This document shows positions 13,255-22,590 of a stretch of 64,000 bases of DNA, one piece after another. The stretch spans positions 496,001 to 560,000 of the forward strand of contig CAUVYP010001193.1 in the NCBI GenBank assembly GCA_963556195.1. The letters run 5' to 3'. The notes beneath the pieces were generated by a model that did no database searches, was not told the DNA's origin, and saw only the letters and a program-made list of their open reading frames with translations. The DNA is from Sepiola atlantica. Lineage: Eukaryota > Mollusca > Cephalopoda > Sepiida > Sepiolidae. Both the position numbers and the translations under genes were made by a program. Position 1 is the first letter of the stretch. Every line of letters begins with the position of its first letter.

Positions 13255-13715
13255 CTCTCTTTGCTGTCTGCATCTCCAGTTCCTGCTCCAGCTCTCTCCT
13301 GCACCTGCTCTCCTGCACCTGCATCCCGAGTTCCTGCGCCAGCACTCTCCTGCATCCCGAGTTCCTGCGCCAGCACTCTCCTGTTCCAGCTCCCTGCAGT
13401 CCAGAGTTTCCTGCGCCAGCACTCTCCTGCTCCAGCATCCTGCAGTCCAGAGTTCCTGCACCAGCACTTTCCTGCTCCAGCATCCTGCAGTCCCGAGTTC
13501 CTACTCCAGCACTCTCCTGCTCCAGCTCCCTGCAGTCCAGAGTTTCCTGCACCAGCACTCTCCTGCTCCAGCATCCTGCAGTCCCGAGTTCCTACTCCAG
13601 CACTCTCCTGCTCCAGCTCCCTGCAGTCCAGAGTTTCCTGCACCAGCACTCTCCTACTCCAGCATCCCTGCAGTCCCGAGTTCCTGCTCCAGCACCCTGC
13701 AGTCCTGAGCTCCTG
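13255..13715 (+). repeat. 45-bp minisatellite in 5' LTR
   Basis: Imperfect tandem copies of a roughly 45-bp CT-rich unit, built from CTGCTCCAGC, ATCCTGCAGTCC, AGAGTTCCTG and CACCAGCACTCTC. The unit length is a multiple of three and contains few stops, so several overlapping frames stay open on both strands for 150-220 codons. Those frames encode low-complexity Ser/Pro/Gln-rich or Gly/Cys/Glu-rich repeats and are treated as by-products, not genes. The same segment recurs in the 3' LTR at an offset of 4,955 bp with no change that I can see. Confidence 0.9.
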
Positions 13716-13770
13716 CACCACTCCTGATCCAGTGACACCATCTCATTTCACTTGTTATTACCATATGGTA

Positions 13771-13776
13771 AATAAA
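13771..13776 (+). terminator. Candidate polyadenylation signal in 5' LTR
   Basis: AATAAA lies 135 bases before the end of the LTR. It is followed at about 30-60 bases by a T/GT-rich stretch (AGTTGTTTGTC and TCTTCTTTGCC), the usual arrangement of a poly(A) signal and its downstream element. The copy in the 3' LTR would end the element's transcript; the R/U5 border would then fall between here and 13906. This is a motif match only. Confidence 0.5.
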
Positions 13777-13908
13777 CATCCGTCTTTAAACTGTTCACCA
13801 GTTGTTTGTCATCTCTTCTTTGCCATTTTTGCCGTTACTTGCCCGTGTCCACCTTTTCTTAGTTGTTGGGGCCGATCGATCACACCGGTCGGTCGGTCCC
13901 GCAACAAG

Positions 13909-13926
13909 TGGTGACCCCGACGTGAT
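13909..13926 (+). other. Primer-binding site for tRNA-Trp
   Basis: TGGTGACCCCGACGTGAT starts two bases after the 5' LTR. Its reverse complement, ATCACGTCGGGGTCACCA, matches the 3' end of animal cytosolic tRNA-Trp plus the added CCA over all 18 bases, as I know that tRNA. tRNA-Trp is also the known primer of avian sarcoma/leukosis viruses and some LTR retrotransposons. Minus-strand DNA synthesis would begin here. The site fixes the element's orientation as plus strand and confirms the LTR boundary. Confidence 0.95.
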
Positions 13927-14154
13927 ATGTGGACACGAGCAGCGGCTGGTAGAGAAGATGACATTGACCAAACCTCACCAACCACGATTTTGGACATCTC
14001 AAGGAACTCAGCCAAACGCGAACAACACCACCAAGCTTCATGACTTAATACTGGTTGTAAAAAGTCAGGCTCGGCAGGCATCAACATCACCCTTCAAGGC
14101 CTACCAACCCTCTTCAACACAAGATGCAACAACCGCGCGGACCCACGTGCGCTC

Positions 14155-14455
14155 ATTCCCGGACATCACTGACAACACTATGGAAGAAATCACACCAGTT
14201 CAAAACGAGTACACCTGCACAAGCACGACTAAAACACTCAACAACTGGACGTTCGTTGACCAACAGGAGGACACATCAACTTGAACAACCACATCTTCCC
14301 AGACATTCATCAAGCACCAAGCATTCCCGGACATCACCGACAACACTATGGAAGAAATCGCACCAGTTCAAAACGAGTACACTTGCACAAGCACGACTAA
14401 AATACTCAACAAACTGGACGTTCGTTTGTCTACAGGAGGACACATCAACTCGAAC
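14155..14455 (+). repeat. Direct duplication in the internal region, 168-bp spacing
   Basis: About 133 bp starting ATTCCCGGACATCAC at 14155 recur starting at 14323, with small differences (CACCAGTT kept, ACTGAC/ACCGAC, CAACAACTGG/CAACAAACTGG, GTTGACCAAC/GTTTGTCTAC). The copies end near 14287 and 14455. An inserted A in the second copy shifts any reading frame between them, which argues against coding function. Confidence 0.85.
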
Positions 14456-14783
14456 GACGCACACCAACACCAGTACAGACCCACTTGTATCTGGACCTGC
14501 TAACTCACTTGCAGACATTTGTGCATTTGATTTTGACCATAGTGCACCACCAAATCATGACGACCAGATGTTCGTTCATCAGCTCCACGACACGGACTAA
14601 TTCACATGAACAACAACTGCGCAGACCCACTTGCGCTCGTCACCCACAACCGGACTTTGACCATAGTGTACCACCCATTCTCAACAACTAGATGTTTGTT
14701 CATCAGCTCCACAACACGGACTATTCAACATGAGCAACATCACCAACTGCACAGAATCACTTGTGCTCACTCATCACCATAAC

Positions 14784-15300
14784 TCACTGCGCAGACCTCA
14801 CGTGCGCTCACTCGTCAGCAACCGCGTAGACCCCACATGCGCTCACCTGGCAACAACCGCGCAGACCCACTTGCGTTCATTCATCAACCACCGCGCAGAC
14901 CCCACTTGCGTTCATTCATCAACCACCGCGCAGACCCCACATGCGTTCACTCGTCAGCAACCGCGCAGACCCCACATGCGCTCACTCGTCAGCAACCGCG
15001 CAGATCTCACATGCGCTCACTCGTCAACAACTGCGCAGACCCACTTGCGCCCACTCGTCAACAACCGCGCAGACCCACTTGCGTTCACTCATCAGCAACC
15101 GCGCAGACCCCACATGCGCTCACTCGTCAACAACTGCGCAGACCCACTTGCGCTTACTCGTCAACAACCGCGTAGATTCACTTGTGGTCGCTCATCACCT
15201 CACTCAACAACCGCGCAGACCCACTTGCGCTCACTCATCAGCAACCGCGCAGACCCACTTGCGCTCACTTGCCAACAACCGCGCAGACCCACTTGTGCTC
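14784..15300 (+). repeat. 34-bp minisatellite in the internal region
   Basis: About 14 imperfect copies of a 34- to 35-bp unit made of GCGCAGACCC, (C)ACTTGCGCTC and ACTCGTCAACAACC. ACTTGCG alternates with ACATGCG, and CAGCAACC with CAACAACC. Units differ in length by one base, so the translated frame changes between copies. The repeat explains all long open frames here. Confidence 0.9.
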
Positions 15301-15658
15301 ACTCATCACCTTCAACCAACTGTGCAAATTCATGTGCACCACAGACCTTACCAACATACCGAACTTTTACACACTTGTCTTTGACCACAACGCACCGCTG
15401 ATCTTGACAATTGAACGTTCGTTTCATCAGTTCCGCATCACGCAGACTAATTAACATGAACAACGTCACTAAGATTCGCTCGCACTCAACATTTTTCAAC
15501 AGAGCAGATCCACTTGCACTGTCAATGTTCGACCACAGCGTAAACACTCATGCATCTTCATTTTTTTGACCATCCTTGCAGGTACAATTCATTATACCTC
15601 TGCAACTCTTCACCACAATGTTTTCCTTTAATTTTTAATTGATAATGATCAATTATCC

Positions 15659-15671
15659 AGGGAAGGGGCCT
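15659..15671 (+). other. Polypurine tract
   Basis: AGGGAAGGGG (15659-15668) followed by CCT lies directly before the 3' LTR's TGTCGCGG. This is the expected position and composition for the RNase H-resistant primer of plus-strand synthesis. The three non-purines between the tract and the LTR are slightly unusual. Confidence 0.8.
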
Positions 15672-16143
15672 TGTCGCGGTCCAACAACACCGCAACGTTT
15701 GTTTATTTTTGGAAAACACGCCATCTTGGAAAAACTAGCAGCAGCAGTAGTTCACTGTTTGTTTTGCCACGATCTGGACATCAGCAGCAGCAGCTGTTTT
15801 CACCAAACCCTTTTTCCATGGAAAAGTACCGGCTGCTCCCTGTGATTCGACGTTGTAAACAGAAAATTGGAAAAACCCAATTTTTAATCGCCATCTTTGT
15901 AAACATGATTCAGCAAAAACAACGGCAAGCAAACAAATGCCTTATTTCTCCTGTAAGGAATACAAATGCATCTCCCGACTGTACCGAAAACCCCACTAAT
16001 ACACCTACGACACCGGTCGGCAATGTAGTACAACAAAAGACCTTTTCGGTATTTATTTACCGAAGTTAATCTCTTTTCACAAGACCAACGAAAGTGGCTT
16101 GGCACATGCTACATGAGATCTCACGTTTTCGATTGAAAAATTC

Positions 16144-18046
16144 AGCTCAACCGGGGTTTTTAAACCCACCTAATGATCTGGTATTGTCCTGGCCTTTGGG
16201 TCTGGATTTACGCCGGTCTATTGGGGGTTGACTGGTTCTGTGCAGTTCTAGGAGGTGCACCCTCCCAGGCTTCGCCTCCCCTCTTTGGGGAGGAGTGAGT
16301 TTATTGCTTGCTGTCTGAGGCGCCCCTACCGGGGAATGCCGACGGGGCTGCCCAGGCTATTTTTAAATGGTCAGAATTGCTCACCCTCGAGCGCTGGCTT
16401 ATCTAATCCCACTTTCCGACCTTGTGTCACATTTTACCTTGTGGGAGGTAGATAAATAATAGCTCAACCGGGGTTTTTAAACCCACCTAATGATCTGGTA
16501 TTGTCCTGGCCTTTGGGTCTGGATTTACGCCGGTCTATTGGGGGTTGACTGGTTCTGTGCAGTTCTAGGAGGTGCACCCTCCCAGGCTTCGCCTCCCCTC
16601 TTTGGGGAGGAGTAAGTTTATTGCTTACTGTCTGAGGCGCCCCTACCGGGGAATGCCGACGGGGCTGCCCAGGCTATTTTTAAATGGTCAGAATTGCTCA
16701 CCCTCGAGCGCTGGCTTATCTAATCCCACTTTCCGACCTTGTGTCACATTTTACCTTGTGGGAGGTAGATAAATAATAGCTCAACCAGGGTTTTTAAACC
16801 CACCTAATGATCTGGTATTGTCCTGACCTTTGGGTCTGGATTTACGCCGGTCTATTGGGGGTTGACTGGTTCTGTGCAGTTCTAGGAGGTGCACCCTCCC
16901 AGGCTTCGCCTCCCCTCTTTGGGGAGGAGTAAGTTTATTGCTTACTGTCTGAGGCGCCCCTACCGGGGAATGCCGACGGGGCTGCCCAGGCTATTTTTAA
17001 ATGGTCAGAATTGCTCACCCTCGAGCGCTGGCTTATCTAATCCCACTTTCCGACCTTGTGTCACATTTTACCTTGTGGGAGGTAGATAAATAATAGCTCA
17101 ACCAGGGTTTTTAAACCCACCTAATGATCTGGTATTGTCCTGACCTTTGGGTCTGGATTTACGCCGGTCTATTGGGGGTTGACTGGTTCTGTGCAGTTCT
17201 AGGAGGTGCACCCTCCCAGGCTTCGCCTCCCCTCTTTGGGGAGGAGTAAGTTTATTGCTTACTGTCTGAGGCGCCCCTACCGGGGAATGCCGACGGGGCT
17301 GCCCAGGCTATTTTTAAATGGTCAGAATTGCTCTCCTCTCGAGCGCTGGCTTATCTAATCCCACTTTCCGACCTTGTGTCACATTTTACCTTGTGGGAGG
17401 TAGATAAATAATAGCTCAACCAGGGTTTTTAAACCCACCTAATGATCTGGTATTGTCCTGACCTTTGGGTCTGGATTTACGCCGGTCTATTGGGGGTTGA
17501 CTGGTTCTGTGCAGTTCTAGGAGGTGCACCCTCCCAGGCTTCGCCTCCCCTCTTTGGGGAGGAGTAAGTTTATTGCTTACTGTCTGAGGCGCCCCTACCG
17601 GGGAATGCCGACGGGGCTGCCCAGGCTATTTTTAAATGGTCAGAATTGCTCACCCTCGAGCGCTGGCTTATCTAATCCCACTTTCCGACCTTGTGTCACA
17701 TTTTACCTTGTGGGAGGTAGATAAATAATAGCTCAACCAGGGTTTTTAAACCCACCTAATGATCTGGTATTGTCCTGGCCTTTGGGTCTGGATTTACGCC
17801 GGTCTATTGGGGGTTGACTGGTTCTGTGCAGTTCTAGGAGGTGCACCCTCCCAGGCTTCGCCTCCCCTCTTTGGGGAGGAGTAAGTTTATTGCTTACTGT
17901 CTGAGGCGCCCCTACCGGGGAATGCCGACGGGGCTGCCCAGGCTATTTTTAAATGGTCAGAATTGCTCACCCTCGAGCGCTGGCTTATCTAATCCCACTT
18001 TCCGACCTTGTGTCACATTTTACCTTGTGGGAGGTAGATAAATAAT
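16144..18046 (+). repeat. 317-bp tandem array in 3' LTR, 6 units
   Basis: Units begin at 16144, 16461, 16778, 17095, 17413 and 17730, with a stub at 18047. Unit 1 carries the same private GAGTGAG...GCTTGCTG as unit 1 of the 5' LTR. The 318-bp CTCTCCTCTCGAG unit is number 4 here and number 5 in the 5' LTR. Units 3, 4 and 5 read CCTGACC; in the 5' LTR only units 4 and 9 do. The arrays therefore differ both in number and in the placement of variants. Confidence 0.97.
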
Positions 18047-18209
18047 AGCTCAACCGGGGGGTCAGGAGACCCCCACGTCGGCAGTTCCGAACTCCTGCAT
18101 CTGCAGTTCTGAGTTCCTGCTCTCCAGCAGTCCGAACGTCGACAGCAGCCGCAACTCCAGCAGCAGCAGCAAAGATACAAACAGCCCTTTTCAGGGCTAT
18201 GAATGCGTA

Positions 18210-18670
18210 CTCTCTTTGCTGTCTGCATCTCCAGTTCCTGCTCCAGCTCTCTCCTGCACCTGCTCTCCTGCACCTGCATCCCGAGTTCCTGCGCCAGCAC
18301 TCTCCTGCATCCCGAGTTCCTGCGCCAGCACTCTCCTGTTCCAGCTCCCTGCAGTCCAGAGTTTCCTGCGCCAGCACTCTCCTGCTCCAGCATCCTGCAG
18401 TCCAGAGTTCCTGCACCAGCACTTTCCTGCTCCAGCATCCTGCAGTCCCGAGTTCCTACTCCAGCACTCTCCTGCTCCAGCTCCCTGCAGTCCAGAGTTT
18501 CCTGCACCAGCACTCTCCTGCTCCAGCATCCTGCAGTCCCGAGTTCCTACTCCAGCACTCTCCTGCTCCAGCTCCCTGCAGTCCAGAGTTTCCTGCACCA
18601 GCACTCTCCTACTCCAGCATCCCTGCAGTCCCGAGTTCCTGCTCCAGCACCCTGCAGTCCTGAGCTCCTG
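18210..18670 (+). repeat. 45-bp minisatellite in 3' LTR
   Basis: Copy of the 45-bp CT-rich minisatellite of the 5' LTR at an offset of 4,955 bp, with the same unit order and the same open frames on both strands. Unlike the 317-bp array, it has not changed in copy number between the two LTRs. Confidence 0.9.
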
Positions 18671-18725
18671 CACCACTCCTGATCCAGTGACACCATCTCA
18701 TTTCACTTGTTATTACCATATGGTA

Positions 18726-18731
18726 AATAAA
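18726..18731 (+). terminator. Candidate polyadenylation signal in 3' LTR
   Basis: AATAAA with the same T/GT-rich downstream stretch as at 13771. In this LTR it would define the 3' end of the genomic transcript. Motif match only. Confidence 0.5.
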
Positions 18732-18861
18732 CATCCGTCTTTAAACTGTTCACCAGTTGTTTGTCATCTCTTCTTTGCCATTTTTGCCGTTACTTGCCCG
18801 TGTCCACCTTTTCTTAGTTGTTGGGGCCGATCGATCACACCGGTCGGTCGGTCCCGCAACA

Positions 18862-18865
18862 CATC
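18862..18865. other. Right target-site duplication, CATC
   Basis: Second copy of the CATC at 8811-8814. After it the interrupted monomer resumes with CACATTCGAAAGTC and completes 118 bp at 18896. The next monomer (CCTGATGAAATCTAGTG, AAAATTGACTCG) is the type that normally follows the left-hand monomer type elsewhere in the array, for example after the CGTATATCG monomer near 8090. Confidence 0.95.
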
Positions 18866-21800
18866 CACATTCGAAAGTCATAATTCCATGTTGTAAAGCG
18901 TAAACCTGATGAAATCTAGTGAAAATTGACTCGCACAACGTGTTTTTCATTAGTTATTCACGAATATCGTTTACACAAACATCCACATTCGAAAGTCATA
19001 ATTCCATGTTGTAAAGCGTAAACCTGATGAAATCAAGTGAAAATCGTCTCGCACAACGTGTTTTTACTCAGTTATTCACGAATATCGATTAGACAAACAT
19101 CCACATTCAAAAGTCATAATTCCATGTTATAAAGCGTAAACCTGATGAAATCTAGTGAAAATCGACTCGCACAACGTGTTTTTCATTAGTTATTCACGGA
19201 TATCCTTTACACAAACATCCACATTCGAAAGTCATAATTCCATGTTGTAAAGCGTAAACCTGATGAAATCTAGTGAAAATCGTCTCGCACAACGTGTTTT
19301 TCATTAGTTTTTCACGAATATTGATTACACGCACATCCACATTAGAAAGTCATAATTCCATGTTGTAAAGCGTAAACCTGATGAAATCAAGTGAAAATCG
19401 TCTCGCACAACGTGTTTTTACTCAGTTATTCACGAATATCGATTAGACAAACATCCACATTCTAAATTCATAATTCCATGTTGTAAAGCGTAAACCTGAT
19501 GAAATCTAGTGAAAATCGTCTCGCACAACGTGTTTTTCATTAGTTTTTAACGAATATCGATTACACGCACATCCACATTAGAAAGTCATAATTCCATGTT
19601 GTAAAGCGTAAACCGTATGAAATCAAGTGAAAATCGTCTCGCACAACGTGTTTTTACTCAGTTATTCACGAATATCGTTTACACAAACATCCACATTCAA
19701 AAGTCATAATTCCATGTTATAAAGCGTAAACCTGATGAAATCTAGTGAAAATCGACTCGCACAACGTGTTTTTCATTAGTTATTCATGGACATCGTTTAC
19801 ACAAACATCCACATTCAAAAGTCATAATTCCATGTTGTAAAGCGTAAACCTGATGAAATCTAGTGAAAATCGACTCGCACAACGTGTTTTTCATTAGTTA
19901 TTCACGGATATCGTTTACACAAACATCCACATTCGAAAGTCATAATTCCATGTTGTAAAGCGTAAACCTGATGAAATCAAGTGAAAATCGTCTCGCACAA
20001 CGTGTTTTTACTCAGTTATTCACGAATATCGATTAGACAAACATCCACATTCTAAATTCATAATTCCATGTTGTAAAGCGTAAACCTGATGAAATCAAGT
20101 GAAAATCGTCTCGCACAACGTGTTTTTCATTAGTTTTTCACGAATATCGTTTACACGCACATCCACATTAGAAAGTCATAATTCCATGTTGTAAAGCGTA
20201 AACCGTATGAAATCAAGTGAAAATCGACTCGCACAACGTGTTTTTCATTAGTTATTCACGTATATCGTTTACACAAACATCCACATTCGAAAGTCATAAT
20301 TCCATGTTGTAAAGCGTAAACCTGATGAAATCTAGTGAAAATTGACTCGCACAACGTGTTTTTCATTAGTTATTCACGAATATCGTTTACACAAACATCC
20401 ACATTCGAAAGTCATAATTCCATGTTGTAAAGCGTAAACCTGATGAAATCAAGTGAAAATCGTCTCGCACAACGTGTTTTTACTCAGTTATTCACGAATA
20501 TCGATTAGACAAACATCCACATTCTAAATTCATAAATCCATGTTGTAAAGCGTAAACCTGATGAAATCTAGTGAAAATCGTCTCGCACAACGTGTTTTTC
20601 ATTAGTTTTTCACGAATATCGATTACACGCACATCCACATTAGAAAGTCATAATTCCATGTTGTAAAGCGTAAACCGTATGAAATCAAGTGAAAATCGAC
20701 TCGCACAACGTGTTTTTCATTAGTTATTCACGTATATCGTTTACACAAACATCCACATTCGAAAGTCATAATTCCATGTTGTAAAGCGTAAACCTGATGA
20801 AATCTAGTGAAAATTGACTCGCACAACGTGTTTTTCATTAGTTATTCACGAATATCGTTTACACAAACATCCACATTCGAAAGTCATAATTCCATGTTGT
20901 AAAGCGTAAACCTGATGAAATCTAGTGAAAATCGACTCGCACAACGTGTTTTTCATTAGTTATTCACGAATATCGTTTACACAAACATCCACATTTAAAA
21001 GTCATAATTCCATGTTATAAAGCGTAAACCTGATGAAATCTAGTGAAAATCGACTCGCACAACGTGTTTTTCATTAGTTATTCACGTATATCGTTTACAC
21101 AAACATCCACATTCGAAAGTCATAATTCCATGTTGTAAAGCGTAAACCTGATGAAATCTAGTGAAAATTGACTCGCACAACGTGTTTTTCATTAGTTTTT
21201 CACGAATATCGATTACACGCACATCCACATTAGAAAGTCATAATTCCATGTTGTAAAGCGTAAACCGTATGAAATCAAGTGAAAATCGTCTCGCACAACG
21301 TGTTTTTACTCAGTTATTCACGAATATCGTTTACACAAACATCCACATTCAAAAGTCATAATTCCATGTTATAAAGCGTAAACCTGATGAAATCTAGTGA
21401 AAATCGACTCGCACAACGTGTTTTTCATTAGTTATTCACGGATATCGTTTACACAAACATCCACATTCGAAAGTCATAATTCCATGTTGTAAAGCGTAAA
21501 CCTGATGAAATCTAGTGAAAATCGTCTCGCACAACGTGTTTTTCATTAGTTTTTCACGAATATTGATTACACGCACATCCACATTAGAAAGTCATAATTC
21601 CATGTTGTAAAGCGTAAACCTGATGAAATCAAGTGAAAATCGTCTCGCACAACGTGTTTTTACTCAGTTATTCACGAATATCGATTAGACAAACATCCAC
21701 ATTCTAAATTCATAATTCCATGTTGTAAAGCGTAAACCTGATGAAATCTAGTGAAAATCGTCTCGCACAACGTGTTTTTCATTAGTTTTTCACGAATATC

Positions 21801-22590
21801 GATTACACGCACATCCACATTAGAAAGTCATAATTCCATGTTGTAAAGCGTAAACCGTATGAAATCAAGTGAAAATCGTCTCGCACAACGTGTTTTTACT
21901 CAGTTATTCACGTATATCGTTTACACAAACATCCACATTCAAAAGTCATAATTCCATGTTATAAAGCGTAAACCTGATGAAATCTAGTGAAAATCGACTC
22001 GCACAACGTGTTTTTCATTAGTTATTCACGAATATCGTTTACACAAACATCCACATTCAAAAGTCATAATTCCATGTTATAAAGCGTAAACCTGATGAAA
22101 TCTAGTGAAAATCGACTCGCACAACGTGTTTTTCATTAGTTATTCACGGATATCGTTTACACAAACATCCACATTCGAAAGTCATAATTCCATGTTGTAA
22201 AGCGTAAACCTGATGAAATCAAGTGAAAATCGTCTCGCACAACGTGTTTTTACTCAGTTATTCACGAATATCGATTAGACAAACATCCACATTCTAAATT
22301 CATAAATCCATGTTGTAAAGCGTAAACCTGATGAAATCTAGTGAAAATCGACTCGCACAACGTGTTTTTCATTAGTTTTTCACGGATATCGATTACACGC
22401 ACATCCACATTAGAAAGTCATAATTCCATGTTGTAAAGCGTAAACCTGATGAAATCAAGTGAAAATCGACGCGCACAACGTGTTTTTCATTAGTTATTCA
22501 CGTATATCGTTTACACAAACATCCACATTCGAAAGTCATAATTCCATGTTGTAAAGCGTAAACCTGATGAAATCTAGTGAAAATCGTCTC

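Larger units (their letters stand above)
8815..13906 (+). repeat. 5' long terminal repeat, 5,092 bp
   Basis: It begins TGTCGCGGTCC and ends GGTCCCGCAACA, two bases before the primer-binding site. It has four parts: a 472-bp leader (8815-9286), a 12-unit array of 317-bp repeats (9287-13091), a GC-rich segment with a 45-bp minisatellite (13092 to about 13720), and a 3' end with AATAAA. The leader holds short perfect inverted repeats: TTTTCCATGGAAAA (8955-8968), AAAATTGG/CCAATTTT (9006-9027, 6-base loop) and TTCGGTA/TACCGAA (9188-9207, 6-base loop). Just after the array lie GGGGGTC/GACCCCC (13102-13119, 4-base loop) and AGCCCT/AGGGCT (13228-13243, 4-base loop). A promoter must lie in this LTR if the element is transcribed, but I cannot place a start site. 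More than 5 kb is exceptionally long for an LTR. Confidence 0.93.
13907..15671 (+). other. Non-coding internal region of the element
   Basis: These 1,765 bp lie between the LTRs. After the primer site comes a short stretch with no visible repeat (about 13927-14150), then a 168-bp-spaced direct duplication, then degenerate copies of a module containing GTTCGTTCATCAGCTCC and ACACGGACTA (near 14568, 14687 and, more diverged, 15414). Next is a 34-bp minisatellite (about 14784-15300), a unique tail and the purine tract. Open frames of up to 223 codons exist, but they are the minisatellite read through in several frames. They encode Thr/His/Arg/Ala-rich repeats with no zinc knuckle, protease DTG/DSG, reverse-transcriptase YXDD or integrase motif. 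A packaging signal is expected near the primer site but cannot be located. Confidence 0.85.
8815..18861 (+). mobile_element. Non-autonomous LTR retrotransposon with giant LTRs
   Basis: A 10,047-bp element interrupts the satellite. In order it holds a 5' LTR (8815-13906), a tRNA-Trp primer-binding site (13909-13926), a repeat-rich non-coding interior, a purine tract (15659-15668) and a 3' LTR (15672-18861). The LTR ends are TGTCGCGG and CCCGCAACA, a short imperfect inverted repeat of the TG...CA type. The interior (1,765 bp) is shorter than either LTR and has no recognisable gag or pol, so the element must borrow proteins from an autonomous partner. It fits the general class of large or miniature gene-less LTR elements (LARD/TRIM), though neither label matches well because most of its length is LTR. 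I noticed no differences between the two LTRs outside the tandem array, which suggests a recent insertion. Superfamily cannot be fixed without coding sequence; Ty3/Gypsy is the likeliest guess. Confidence 0.93.
15672..18861 (+). repeat. 3' long terminal repeat, 3,190 bp
   Basis: The leader (15672-16143, 472 bp) and the post-array part (18047-18861, 815 bp) have exactly the same lengths as in the 5' LTR and look identical by eye. The array between them has six units rather than twelve, which accounts for the whole 1,902-bp difference. The hairpin motifs of the 5' LTR recur at fixed offsets (for example TTTTCCATGGAAAA at 15812-15825 and GGGGGTC/GACCCCC at 18057-18074). It ends CCCGCAACA, followed by the CATC duplication. 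Confidence 0.95.

Noticed and set aside
13030..13914. Overlapping open frames of 145-217 codons on both strands of the 5' LTR (and copies at 17985-18896)
   Set aside because: They are the 45-bp minisatellite read in several frames; its length is a multiple of three and few stops occur. Products are low-complexity and all frames are equally open, so there is no coding signal.
14730..15401. A 223-codon open frame with Thr/His/Arg-rich repeats in the element interior, possibly a gag remnant
   Set aside because: Two other frames are open over the same minisatellite, unit lengths vary by one base, and no nucleocapsid, capsid, protease, polymerase or integrase motif is visible.
8815..18861. DIRS, Penelope or DNA-transposon origin of the insertion
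   Set aside because: Direct terminal repeats with TG...CA ends, a tRNA primer site beside the 5' LTR, a purine tract beside the 3' LTR and a 4-bp target duplication together specify an LTR retrotransposon.
18866..18896. Deletion or rearrangement of satellite at the right junction
   Set aside because: The left and right monomer pieces sum to exactly 118 bp and the next monomer is of the expected type, so the site is clean.
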